Assembly: GCF_021976095.1 (NCBI RefSeq)
Contig: NW_025813436.1
Location: forward strand, 6,367,307-6,431,306
Direction of reading: 5' to 3'
Length of the DNA stretch: 64,000 nt
Origin: Xenia sp. Carnegie-2017
Taxonomy: Eukaryota; Cnidaria; Anthozoa; Malacalcyonacea; Xeniidae
Below, in pieces: positions 44,627 through 56,616 of this stretch; position 1 is the stretch's first letter, and the number at the start of each line of letters is the position of its first letter. The notes under the pieces are model-generated. The model made no database searches. It saw only the letters and a program-made list of their open reading frames with translations, and was not told the origin of the DNA. Made by a program: the position numbers and the translations under genes.

Positions 44627-45901
44627 GTGAGTGAGTTGGAGAAAGATGGCAAGTTTAGTCATTTTAAGACAGTGTATTAATTAAAGTACTAAAAAAATAT
44701 AATTAGTATTAAGTAAATATATATTCCTAACATCAACTTTTAAACCATTGACATTTTAAGAAGAACATTAGAGATAAATCGAAACTTGAGATCTTTTTTT
44801 ACGCATGATATCGAAGCAAGTACTTCTGTAGCATATTTCACAATGGTTTTCCGTTTTCATATTTCTTTCAGCAGCTGTTATCAAAAGTTGTTGGTGAATT
44901 ATTACAAATGGCACTGGTGGATTTTCTTTTCGTCTTTTGGTCACTCAAACAATGTTGAATATTGGGGTCGTTTTAGGTAGCTAAGAGCCTTAATGGTTGA
45001 CGAACGAGATGAACGGAAGGAGCATCTTCACGTGGATGTCATCAGTTTGGTTGGCTGCTTCGTCGTTTGGATGTTGAGCTGTATTGTTTAAGAATACCGT
45101 TTACGTTCATAATACCAAACTACATTTTCCCCTTTAATGCGGCTTGTTTCGTTGATGCTCTTGATTTTTTTATTGCTGTTGATGTTATTTAGTTGTTATA
45201 AAAGGGACACATACCGACGTATTTCCTCAAAATACAGGAACGAAACATATTTAGTTCTAAATATCCCTTATCAATGTTAAGACAAAATACCCCCTCATCA
45301 ACATCAAAATAAGTACGCCATTTTTCTACATTTCCTTCTCGTTTCCTGTAGAAATTGCTTCTGCTTGCTTCTTGACTTTTCCACACCTTAATAATTTTCA
45401 ACTGTGATGAATGAAAAAGATTAATGGCAAGATGTCTTCCACAAGTCCATTGAAACCATACTACTTCGAGAGCAAGTTTACAAAGCCAAAAGTCAACTTT
45501 TTGGATCCTCTTGTTCGACTGTTAGATCTTCGATACTTGAAACACAAATAAATCTTTGGCCTTTTGTTCAAAATCCTGGAATATGTTATTACAAGCCTCA
45601 ACTCATTTCTGCTCCACCATTATTATTGTCGACTGGTCATAGAAATCGTCGTTCCCTCTCATCCGCAACTTCCTTGTCACTTACATATAAAAACTGGTGA
45701 TCAACCATCAAGACCTTAAACAGTGTTTAAACTACCAAATGTATTTGCAAAGCAAATTCTTACTCATAATCACTGAACCAATTCAATAACAAAATTCACA
45801 ATTAAATAGCTTTATTCATTTCTTTATTCCCTCGCTCATCATGAACAATACACGCTTTAAATACCATCAATAGTTGTGAATATTCACATCTTTGAACTAG
45901 T

Positions 45902-46671
45902 AAAAAGTATGAAAGATTTTATAACAAGAATGAATCAGACGAAACAAAAGGTTTGGCTCATTGGCTGCTTTCCCATATAACAAACGAAAACTTTTTTTTT
46001 CCAACTCAAAGTTTGATAATGGAACCACTAATGAGGATTTACGTTCATCTCCAGCAGAGAAATGCTGCGATAAAGGAAATAACATTGAAAAACATCTGCC
46101 ATCCTTAAATAAGTAGTCGTCAAACATTACTCTATAGAGAGAGTTATATCAAAGAAGACATATTCAAAAAGACGAACCATGTGATATCTATGGATATCTT
46201 ATGCACCATGTATCTATCACGCAATTAGTTTCTTATACACGCACCACTTATCATCTTAACACGAATATTGTCATTAAAAACCAAAGCCCTTGAAATTATA
46301 AGAGAAGGAACAGTAAACTGATTAATATTTCAGTATAAGCGCTGACTCTAAACATAATGATGAATGTATTTGCCATTTATTTTCTTAGGTAAATTTTGGA
46401 CGAAATTTGTCAAAAAGTGAAATGAAATTGAGAAAAGCTATACTTAATTGTCGTTACGATGTTGTTTTGTAAGCTTAACACATCCATCAAGATAAACTGC
46501 TCAAAGAATTATAATTAATAGATCGTTTAAGTGGTTTTTAGTGAAAAAAAATCGTGACCTCAAGCAAATTAATAATTGAGTTCTGACCACCACCGAGTGG
46601 CATAAAACGACGAAAAATGTTAATTAACTTCTTTACTCGTTGGCATGTGATAGAAACTATTATTTAAGAAA
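45902..46671. other. Intergenic between palindrome and CRD gene
   Basis: No supported gene. The 76-codon minus-strand ORF at 45897-46127 straddles the element end and resembles nothing I know. Confidence 0.45.
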
Positions 46672-47875
46672 ATGAATTATTTTTTCGTAGTCAAAAACCT
46701 TTCTTTTATTCTGTACTTGTACCAGAATACATTATCAGCAAACGGAACTGTGCATAACAGCAAAAACTTTGGTTATATCACAAAAAGTTTTCCAAACGTC
46801 GAGTGTACGAGTGTTCAAGTAAACCAATATTGTTCAACGATAAACTATCAATTTCCGTACATGGTAAAATTAAGAAGACATGACCAGGTCCCAGAATTTT
46901 TACTGAACCATACCACGTTTATGACACAGTTAAAGAAGATGACGAGAGTAACGGATAATGCCAGCAAGAAGTGTAAGATCTCTGCGAAGGATTATGCATG
47001 TCAACTGGGATATGCTTACCGTTGTAACGAAGATGAAATCTACGCAAATATTGAGGAAATTTTTACATCCTGCGAGCATGCAAGACGTGATTGCTCCAAA
47101 ATACAAGAAAACTTACTGGATGAATATTTCCGCTGTTTGTATATTAATAAGACTTACAGCAAAAAGCTACTACTTAAAGCGAAATGTAGTCGTTTTCCTG
47201 AACTACAACAAAAAAAACTCTTTTCTTGCCAAAATAATTACTCGGTAAAGCTCCACTTTATGTATTTCTTTTTAGCACAATTCCTAAACCTCTCCACAAT
47301 GATTTATTAAATTGTGGTTTTATTCTAAGGCCCATACGAGTAGAAAAATCATCAAACCATCTCAATACCTTTCTAGGTCCCAACCAGCCCAATATTAAAT
47401 TTTACTGAAGCAACCAATACCATCAACACACAGCACAAATATTTTAAGACAGCCAACATCAGCGACGAGAATTGCAAGATGGAGATTGCACAAGTTGTAT
47501 GTAAGTCAGTGCTACCAGCATGTTCATTGGATCGCACCAAAATTATTTTTTTACTAAACAAGCAGGAATGCCACGAAATCGTTTCATGGTAAGATATAAC
47601 TCATGAAAATTGACAATGCAAAAGAAACAATGAGGGTATGACTATGCTTATGTTTCAGCGTTAACAAGAGTGATGATACCAATCTCATTATGAAAGCACA
47701 TCAACTGTGTGCAGGTTTGCCTGACGATGAAAGTGCAAAGATATATTCTCTGGATAAAGTTTATGTACACAATGGTGTGAACAAAAACATGACGTGGAAT
47801 ACCATCTTATTCCTTATCATCACAGCTTGTTATGGTGCCCATATTATATGTACTACTTATAATTTATGTAACTGA
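46672..47875 (+). CDS. Small secreted/membrane-anchored protein with Frizzled-CRD-like cysteines
   Basis: Three exons (46672-47244, 47377-47588, 47659-47875) give 333 residues. The first about 25 residues are hydrophobic enough for a signal peptide. Exon 1 holds ten cysteines whose order fits a Frizzled-type cysteine-rich domain: CTSVQVNQYC, CKISAKDYACQLGYAYRC, SCEHARRDC, then three more. Exons 2-3 repeat the second half of that pattern (CKMEIAQVVCKSVLPAC, CHEIVSC). The C-terminus is hydrophobic (ILFLIITACYGAHIICTTYN), suggesting a GPI signal or tail helix. No seven-helix or kinase region is attached. Family assignment rests on cysteine spacing only. The acceptor before exon 3 makes a Cys codon across the junction. 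Confidence 0.6.
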
Positions 47876-48331
47876 GTGGGGCAGTATGAGGGCAGAGGAG
47901 AAACTAGAACGTTAATTGGTAGCGTGACGTGCCTTTAGGACGACATGAAAAGTCGAGTAGTACCTACTAATGCATGCAAATATCATAAAATATATGTAAG
48001 TTTTAACTAGACAAGTATGTTTTAGAAAATTATAATCGTTAAGCTGGTAGATGAAGCCATAAATCTGATAAAATTTATCTATAATGGGATCGTCAATGCA
48101 GAACTTATACTGGAGAGGGGGAGGGAAATTTCGACTGGGTAAGCTTGAATTATATTTGAGAGATGTCCCCAGAGTCTATATGTTAAACCACGCCTTGGTA
48201 TATCAAACAATTCAATTGTTTCCTAATAACTGGTGGGGATTGATTAATTTAGCTGTAAACGCGCATCTAGAGCCTGGGGATGAATTATTGAATTTATTAT
48301 GTTAATCATTGTTAATTTATCTCAATAGAAT
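47876..48331. other. Intergenic: CRD gene to NUDT12
   Basis: About 455 bp. The 73-codon ORF at 48084-48305 has no known resemblance and overlaps the expected NUDT12 promoter, so it is not called. Confidence 0.5.
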
Positions 48332-50726
48332 ATGGATATGGATAAAAATGATGTTTCTATAGATTTGTCGAGATCAATACAAGAGGACAACATCGAGCAA
48401 GTTCGTTATATATTACATACGCAACACGACAATGTTTCACGATGTATAAATGAAATGGTTATTGATGGACTTACACCATTAATGTTAGCAGCTAAACATA
48501 ACAATGTTGAGATAGCACAAATTCTCATGCGACACAGGTAAAAATAGAGAGATAATCAAGACGTACAACACCATTTAAATAGTGCCTTGTTCTAAGGGTG
48601 AGAGAGTATTTTGGAATTCCTAACATTAATTCAAGTATTTTTCACAAATAATAACTTGTCGGTTGTCCTATATATTTTGGACATGCGCATTAATTATTAA
48701 TTACGTAAACAAAGGACTACAAACATCAATAATAACATCATGATCATGGACAATGGGTTCAACGAAAATTCCAACAAATTTTCCCATGAAAAACAAAGGA
48801 AATTGTTTAGTATTACGCGTAGGAAACAGTTTTACAATACTTGGCAATCATAGTTCTCATTTGATCATATTTTATTTATGATGATAAAAGCTTTAAATCC
48901 TGTGACCACGTCAAAATTATCCCAAGTCCAAAGGTTATCAAAAATAAAAAAACAATTATTTGCTAGAATAAGGTAAGATAACAGGCATATAAATTTTTTT
49001 TTGTTCACATGTTGCAGTGAAGCAATTATGCATTTGTTCTGTATTGTAGTTAAGCCAAGTATGAATTTATAAGCCTAGGGTTGTTTTTCATTGTTGCCAC
49101 TGTTGTTTTTATAATTACCAGTATTTATTGTTAATTCTGTTACTGTTATATTAGTACTGTCCTTATTTTATTAGGGCTGTATCTTATTATGCCAGGTTAC
49201 AATTACCATCATTGATTGTGATGATTATGTGTAAACAATGTTTCATAAATCATAATTATAAATGTTTTTCCATTACCGCTAATTTTCAATTGCTTATGTA
49301 GAGCTACTGTGGATATGAGGGATAGAAAAGGACTAACAGCTACTGATATTGCTAAAAATAACGGATCAATAGCTACATTAAATGTATTGAAACACTACAG
49401 ACAATTCGCGTCAGTGGGTTATCCATCTGTGAACTACTTTAGTCATGTCCCTTTGAACCGAATGGCAGAAAAACGTAAGGATAAAGTATGGCTGGATCAA
49501 CAAATGAAAAATCCTAAATCAATGTATGTTATATTTAACCAACTAAAACCTCTAGCAAGAAAAGTAGCTTCAAAAAAGACTTTTTGTCTGGTAAAGGTTA
49601 ACTTCAGACAGTTATCAGAAATACTTGGAAAGCAAGCTGAGGAGATAAAGAATGTTGTTTTTTTAGGTGTAGAAGAGACTTACACAAATTCTTGCAAAGA
49701 AACTAGTTTGAATAAGGCAATAGATTGTAATATTTCATGGTTTGCTGTTGATGTCGGTGATATCAGTGATGCTTCAGATAAATTCTTAAAGGAAAATCCA
49801 AATACAGAATATTTATCACCACGTCCTGGATTTTTGCAAGTCAATGCAAAAGATGCAACAATACTAGCACAAGCACGTCCAATTCTGGAATGGCATCAGT
49901 TCAACAAGTTCTGTTCAAGATGTGGAAGCAAAGTGTCAATTGAAGAGGCAGGATACAAGCAGAGTTGTTCTAATGAACAATGTGCTACCAAAAACAGTAA
50001 GTGGAAAATTTAACAGCTGTTGCATCTTTAATTCTATATCATGTACAAATAGTGATGATGGCATTGGCTGTAAAAATGATTTAAAATGTGTAAATGGTAT
50101 TCAAACAAATTAATCAACTAAAGTACATACCCATTAATGATGTCATGAAGTATAACTGAATATGGTTCCATGGATAAAGCAGACCTGTTACTTATTGATC
50201 TGAAAAGAAATTAAATAGTGCATTAGCAATAATACCTTCCTTTTGTCTTTTTCTAGAAATTCTCAATGTGAGTTATCCTCGTACAGATCCAGTGGGAATT
50301 ATGCTTGTTGTCTCTCATGATGGCACACAATGTTTGCTTGGTCGTAAAGCAAGCTTTCCTGTGGGAATGTATTCTTGTCTTGCAGGCTTTATGGAGCCTG
50401 GAGAAAGTATAGAAGATGCAGTAAGACGAGAGGTCATGGAGGAAAGCGGTATCAGTGTTGGTCCAGTTAAATATCACTCATCTCAGTTTTGGCCTTATCC
50501 TGCTCAGCTTATGATTGGCTGTATAGCGCATGCAAACACTAGTCATATTGTTATTGATAAGGAAGAACTGGATGATATACAATGGTTCAATCTAGACAGT
50601 GTGAGACAAGCTTGCTATAAAAAAATTGATATTTCAAACCCACCATCGCTATGGTTTCCTCCAAGGCAAGCTATTGCAAGACAGTTAATTGAACATTGGG
50701 TAGATACTTACTCAGATGTATTATAA
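48332..50726 (+). CDS. NUDT12: NAD-capped RNA / NADH diphosphatase NUDT12
   Basis: NUDT12 hydrolyses NADH, NADPH and NAD-capped RNA to the nicotinamide mononucleotide form. Three exons (48332-48537, 49302-49996, 50257-50726) encode 456 residues (human about 462). Ankyrin repeats open the protein (DGLTPLMLAAKHNNVEIAQI, DMRDRKGLTATDIAKNNG). A four-Cys zinc ribbon follows (CSRCG...CSNEQC). The Nudix box is complete at about residues 344-366 (GFMEPGESIEDAVRREVMEE then SGI), matching G-x5-E-x7-R-E-x2-E-E-x-G-I. The NADH-diphosphatase motif SQFWPYPAQ follows. The C-terminus is DVL, not a canonical peroxisomal tripeptide; human NUDT12 ends PNL. The large first intron holds no feature I recognise. 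Confidence 0.95.
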
Positions 50727-51222
50727 ATAAGTATTTAAATAAATGTGATAGTAAAATTTTATTTTGCGTGCTTATTTATGGATGAAATACACACCGAATA
50801 GTCGTTAATACTTGAAATGCTTAAATCATTTTCACTTCTTCATTGTACTTTGTGTTTTCATTCTTCAGTAGGTCTCTTTTTTCTACTATCTTTTCAATTT
50901 AATACTTAGTTTAAGCATGGACTAAACGTTGTTTATGTTTGTTTGGTTTTAAGTTGAAATACTGCTAAAAAAAACATTTGAATGAGAAAAAAAGAGACGA
51001 GAAACCATTCTTGCCGCTCAAACCTTAATCAGTAGGAAGTGTAAACCGTTCTGATTGGTCAGTATCATGAAAGCAATATCCAATCAAATGTTGCGTACTA
51101 TATACATTTAATATAGTGTTGTTCTCGTTGCGACTGCTATGGCTACGTAGATTTTGCTCGAAGAATTCGAACTTTTTCTTACAGAATTGAAAAGCAAATT
51201 AACTATATCCTAAAGATTAACA
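50727..51222. other. Intergenic: NUDT12 to C18orf32-like gene
   Basis: No supported gene. AATAAA-like AAATAAATG lies just after the NUDT12 stop. Presumably includes the next promoter. Confidence 0.5.
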
Positions 51223-52439
51223 ATGGTGTGTGTATCGTGTTTTCTTCTGCCAATTGCGCTCTTCATTTGGCACAAGTTCATACAGCCGATAATCGATCTT
51301 TGGAGAGGTAAAAAACCGATCACCAACAACGCAGCAACGACTGACGTAAAATCAAATGAAAAGGTATTATGCTTAAAATTTTACTAGTATACTTCTTCGT
51401 CTTTATAAGATCATTCACGTATGAAATAGTTTCTTCTTATAATATTCACGAAATTGATGTATAAGATTTTAGCCTTCTGACTCATGGCTAAAGTTTATTA
51501 CTGCGCTTTGAATGATGGGATTGACATGGCAGACGAAAATCAGTAAGGAAAGTTGGAAATTCGTGTGTATTTTCTTATATTTTAAATTTTTACGCGAAAT
51601 CCAGCATTTCTTTATAAATAGCGCAAAAGGTTAGTGTGTGAAAAAATTTTCAGAAGGAAACATTTGAAATGTGTTCTCTGAATATGGCTACATTAAGATG
51701 AACTCGCCAATTAATCAATCTCAAAGTCAGTAATGTTACCCAGACCTTTAACTTTCTTTATTTGTTTTTCCTTTCTTCACCTTTTCATCACAAGAATATA
51801 TGTATATAGACTGAAAAGGTGTTTGTGGTTGAATTGTCATTTATTTTGTTTGTGGTTGAATTGTGATTTTCATTGTGGTTGAATTGTGATTTTCATTTTC
51901 TATCATAATCATCATCACGTGTGCATGCATACCCACTATTCTTATGATCTCCACTAGTTAGTTTTGTCAAAGATGTTTACTGGTCTCCTACAAAATGAAC
52001 TCCAACAGGGATACTTAATATTTTCATATTCCACCATTACATAAACATTGGCTTTATATTCTTTAAGAATATACATCATTGAACCATTTCCATGCCATGT
52101 TTTTCTGTCTACACAAAGGACACCAGATTTATTTTGAATCTAGAAATGCATATTTGCATGATGATTTTTGCCAAACACATAATGTTGTCAAGGCAAACTA
52201 TTTCCATTTTTGCTATTGTGAAAAATGCTTCCCGCACTATAATGACTGTGGCTAATCATTAGTTTATACTACACATGTTTTACAATGACTCAACAATACT
52301 CCTTAGAAGTTTAGTCAAACCATCTTATCTCTTTGACTAGAACGGATCGATATTGACAGAAACAGAGGAGAAAAATGACAGCATTAACACAGATGCTGTG
52401 AAAAACACAGCAGAGGTTGAATTGCCAAAAGATAAATAA
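51223..52439 (+). CDS. UPF0729 / C18orf32-like micro-protein
   Basis: Two exons (51223-51363 and 52341-52439) encode 79 residues, the family's usual size (human C18orf32 is 76). The N-terminus MVCVSCFLLPIALFIWHKFI then QPIIDLW matches the conserved MVC-x-PC-like start, hydrophobic stretch and KF-x-P. The rest is polar and Lys-rich. The first cysteines may be lipidated or bind the membrane, and human C18orf32 is reported at ER and lipid droplets; that location is family knowledge, not seen here. The 977-bp intron has a short direct repeat of TGTGGTTGAATTGT near 51825-51895. Confidence 0.85.
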
Positions 52440-54496
52440 ATTGCACATAGCAATGGAAAATTTGAAGCCTATATTTGTAAATTAGCATGTTTCATGTAAT
52501 TCCCTAACTCCATCAATTAAATAACTTTACATGATTAATTACATTACTAAACAATGATTCTATATTATATTGTGTTGGTAAGTTAGATATACAATAGTAA
52601 TTTCTTTATCAGTGGTCATCTACTTTTATAATATTCAATGGCTTAGCTAGCCAACATTTAACTTCTACTGTCCAAATATAACAGTGTTCATTGACTGTGT
52701 GATATAAACTAAAGTTCTGCAGAAAGGAATGATGGATTTAAAAAGAGCAAAATATACTTTATATAGAATGTTCCAGCTAATAGCTGACGGAACTAAGTAA
52801 GAGCTTACACTATACATGAAATGATCTGTTTTTTCAAAAATTATAATTCTTTATCTTTTCCTGAATTGAACCACTGTGGCTATATTACACAAACACTATG
52901 TTTTGCTTCACTGCATGTTTTAATAGAAAGACTGGTCATGCATTTAAGTCAGTACGCTTACCGCGTGGCTTTCATGTGCATCCACTCATTGTCATCAATG
53001 CGTCTTTACAAATACAAACTCAACCTGAAACATAGGAAACAAAGTTAACATTTTAATATTTGGTCAAGGGAATTGTTAGAGAGATGAGCAGGTAAGAAAT
53101 TGATGTAGTATCACTCAAAACGATTCCGTCACACGAAACGTCCAAACGAGGGCAAAATTTTGAATAATGTTGAACGGGGGAATGTTTAAGTAGAAAACGC
53201 AGTTAAGTTTACAAATTCCGAGATATCTTTTAAGGTGATTTGCCTCTTGGTGAAAAATAACATTCGAAATTACTAAAAACTTCACTCGTAAAGATATCAA
53301 CACCGCTGCCATGAACGTTTCTTCCATAATTAAACACAGTTTATTGGATTCTTAAACACCAATTGTTTTAGTTCCAAATTTCCTTCATTCCACTAATTGT
53401 TGAAATTAAGCACATCATGATACGTTTATTGAACGTACCATTAAAAATAGTGACAATTGTCTTTTTTTGACTCTAGTTGAGGATGGGGTAGGATATTAAG
53501 CGTCTATAAGTGTACAATGCCTCATCCAAAGCGTTAAGTATAATTGCATGATACGTGTAGGGCCATATAGCATACTGGTCATAACTAAATAACTTAACTG
53601 TTGTGCATATTCAAAACCGATTTGCAACAGGCAATACAACCATATATATACAACCCAGAATGCAATATCTCTAAGAATCCAAATCTTTATATGAGATGAA
53701 AATGTGGGTATCTGTTTCAAAATTCTTTCACAGCAGACATCGTTCTATAGATGAAAGCACCACACGCTCCTGACAATACATGTCTGGTATGAATATTTTT
53801 CATGCGATATCAGGCACATCAATTTTTTACAATGCTTCGAATGTTTTATCATATCTTAGTTTATTTATTTCAACACTAAATATTATAGCCGAACATGACA
53901 ACAATTATGAATGAACACGCACTGTTTTCAAAAGTAAGATGCCAAAACTGTGTTCTTGAAGACGTAGGTGAAAACATGCATCTAAGAAATATTCACTCAA
54001 TTGCTTCTCACGAGGAAAATAACTATGTCACGGATTTTTAATGAAAGAAACTTTTTTCTGGCAAAAAACCTTACATCTTGCACGTAAAAGAACTTTATCT
54101 GCATCTCTTTATGTTTAACTTTCAATTATATAGAAAGAATACCTTGATTTTATTCTCTACACGTTAATGTATATAGAAGTATATATAACTAGATGGAGTT
54201 ATAATCACAAAATTATCTTACTAGCTGCTATAGTTTTAACATATTGATAGCATTCGACGTCGTAGAAACTAATTTTCAATGCATGACCGTTCAAGTGAGA
54301 CACATTTGACACGGTGGAAGCGCAGAGACATCAACATTAATATCACTAACGAAGACCGACAGAAAAAAGCAGCGTAATACAAGTTCAGCTGATCAAGACG
54401 GATAGTGAAACTATGATATGTAATGCAAGACAAATCTTCTATTTTTAGTAGATAAGAAAGAGTTTTAGAGGTAAATAAAAACAAAGCGATAACGTC
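52440..54496. other. Intergenic: C18orf32-like to first PR/SET gene
   Basis: About 2 kb with no supported gene. ORFs of 60-86 codons occur on both strands without family resemblance. An upstream exon of the PR/SET gene could lie here, because its paralogue has one. Confidence 0.4.
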
Positions 54497-56616
54497 ATGT
54501 ATAGCCGACGTAGTATGTTCACAAGACAAGAACTAAACGACTACCTCCATGGAAAAAGGGAAGCCTTGCAAGTTAAAATAGACCAGGCAACTGAAGATTC
54601 GATGAGACAAAATGAAAACACGACATTGATAAATAAAGGTAGCTATAAAAATTTGACGATGAACGTATACGTTCGTGTATAGAAGCCAATGGACCCTCAA
54701 CACATTGAGTAGGAGCTCAAATTTAATTGTTTTTTTTACTCTATGTAAACTCTTTAAAATCATGTTCTTATCAATAATATAAGGGAGATGGATTTGTACA
54801 AAGGATGGCCCTACGTTAATGCGTGAGAGCTTCTAGGAATATTTTATTTTTATTATTATCAGGGCAGAAAAACGTCAGCATTCTTCAACTACGCCACCAG
54901 CCGGGAGTGAAGAAAGAATTTTTTTCAAGAGAGGATTATAGGCAATTCTTGACCGTTATCAAACACATTCCACCTCAACTTCACTTGTGTTACTCCAGTT
55001 TGCCTGGAGCAGGATTTGGGATCATCGCCACTGAACTCATACCATCTGGTACTTGGATTGGTCCGTATGAAGGCAAACGCATTTCAGTAGAAGAGATTAG
55101 TAGGGCGACAGATACACGTTACATTTGGGAGGTGAGCTATTAAATGGGTAGGTTAGTGAGAGGTTAGGCTTACCTAGTCATTCAAGACAGTGTCATGCAA
55201 AACAATTTCAAATTGATTACATGGAAAAGTTAAGCCCAGTTGAACAGACTTAGTATCTCTAAAAGAAAGACAATTACTTTGTGAAATAAGTTCAGTCCTG
55301 ATTAAACATAAATCCTTGATATATCAGCAGTAGGCATAAGACATAGTTACTACCAAAGTCAATGAGAAGAAATTTCAAAATGGAAACAAGTGTTTCTGAT
55401 TATGCACCATTTCATTAAATCATCCCAGATTATCATCTTGCCAAAGAAGTCAAGTATACATCGCACAATTAGTTTGAATTACTAGTAACCGAATTTCCCC
55501 CTTTATTTTAATGTAAAGATGTGCTTTGCATCCCTGCTCGAAAACTATTTGTTTTTTTTTCTTCTTTTTAGCCTAGTACACCATCACGAGATGGCCTTAG
55601 AGGGTTTTAATATTTTATAATCGGTCGCTAATCAACACAAAAAATCAATTGTGACAGTGAATAAACCATACACTTAGATATAGAACGAAACATCGGCCAA
55701 ACGATTGACATATGACTGACTGATCACGTAGAAACGTAGAGTGTAATGAGCAAAGAAAGTATTTTTTCTTATTACCCAGCAATGATATGTATGTTAATAT
55801 GTGTGTTAGGTTTACAAGAATGGAGCATTGGTTTATGGGATTGATGGCAGTGATGTTAAGAATGGGTCTGCTAACTGCTGGATGAAATACATTCAATGTG
55901 CGAGGAATCCACGCGAGCAAAATGCAGTTGTATTTCAGTTTGGAGCGGAAATTTATTTCCAGACATTTAAACCAATCAAACATGGAGAGGAAATTCTAGT
56001 ATGGTATGCTGATTATTACGAACAGTACTATGGTATACCAATTGGCGTTAGAAAGTTGGGAAAAAACAAGAACAACACATCATCAGGTATTCATCTTCCT
56101 CGAGTAATCGAAAAACTTCAGAACATGTCAACCAACAACATAACAGGCGTTGTAGTAAAAAGGTTGAACTTCATATATTTATTTCAGTAGCACAATCCAT
56201 GACCAATATCTATACCAATATATACTCAATACGAAAACTATGTTGTACGTTGTAGTAAAAAGAATGAACTCTATATACTTATTTTACTAGCACACTCAAT
56301 ACCAATAGAGAAAAGTCAATTGTCGAAAGAAAATGAAGAAATTCAAGTTGTTGAATCTTTATTTCAAAATGGACCGAAGCTTACCAAAACCGAAGCTTAC
56401 CTAAACCAATCGTTCCCAATAAATAACCACCAGTATAATCATTTTACCGAGACTTACCAAAACCAATCGTTCCCAATGAATAATCGCCAGTATAATAAAT
56501 TTACAGAGAACGTAAGTGAAACCAAAAGAAATGATTTGGAGAGGTTTCCTGAATCAGACGAAAGTAACAATAGAAAAGTGAAAAACGTTTCTGGACGTGT
56601 CCACATTGTCTGTTGA
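54497..56616 (+). CDS. PR/SET-domain (PRDM-type) protein A
   Basis: Four exons (54497-54638, 54863-55131, 55810-56086, 56291-56616) give 337 residues. PRDM proteins are transcription or chromatin regulators. The PR/SET domain spans exons 2-3: LHLCYSSLPGAGFGIIATEL, PSGTWIGPYEGKRIS, YIWEVYKNG, CWMKYIQCARNPREQN, GEEILVWYADYYEQYYGIPI. It is closest in feel to PRDM6, PRDM9 and PRDM14 domains. Exon 1 carries FTRQELNDYLHGKRE, matched by FTTDDLDRQLYGRKR in gene B. The tail has two copies of an about 22-residue unit (NQSFPINNHQYNHFTETY). No C2H2 finger is visible. A strong donor at 56515 (AGAGAAC/GTAAGT) could lead to further exons that I cannot find. The coding start may lie in an unfound upstream exon, because GCGATAACGTCATG before the ATG aligns with gene B coding sequence. 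Confidence 0.8.
56149..56309 (+). repeat. Tandem duplication of a splice-acceptor region
   Basis: GTTGTAGTAAAAAGGTTGAA (from about 56149) and GTTGTAGTAAAAAGAATGAA (from about 56249) start two copies of about 65 bp. Each ends in a pyrimidine/TTTA tract and AG/CACA. Both acceptors (56190 and 56290) are in the same reading phase. Confidence 0.7.

Larger units (their letters stand above)
40077..45901. mobile_element. 5.8-kb near-palindromic long-inverted-repeat element, non-autonomous
   Basis: The left arm (40077 to about 42640) and right arm (about 43320 to 45901) are inverted copies beginning ACTAATTCAAAGAT and ACTAGTTCAAAGAT. By eye the inner arms are nearly identical over hundreds of bases, while the outermost 150 bp are more diverged. 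The unpaired core of about 0.7 kb is not symmetric and holds two direct copies of a different sequence. Each arm carries three tRNA-like A/B-box modules, a short 12-bp minisatellite patch and no recognisable transposase, polymerase or capsid gene. The longest arm ORFs (about 64-94 codons) mirror each other only because the DNA does. I found no convincing target-site duplication. The superfamily is unknown. Confidence 0.8.

Noticed and set aside
40996-44980. Paired ORFs such as 40996-41190 / 44786-44980 and 41666-41950 / 44071-44325 as genes
   Set aside because: They are equal only because the arms are inverted copies; no family resemblance and the boundaries do not respect the element layout.
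40077-45901. Polinton or other virus-like element
   Set aside because: Long inverted ends alone are not enough; no capsid, polymerase, integrase or packaging gene piece could be recognised.
40077-45901. Palindrome as a simple sequencing fold-back artefact
   Set aside because: The core is not mirrored, the arms differ by scattered substitutions and small indels, and outer ends are more diverged than inner parts. Long-read confirmation would still settle it.
48084-48305. 73-codon ORF before NUDT12
   Set aside because: No family resemblance, weak start context, lies in the expected promoter.
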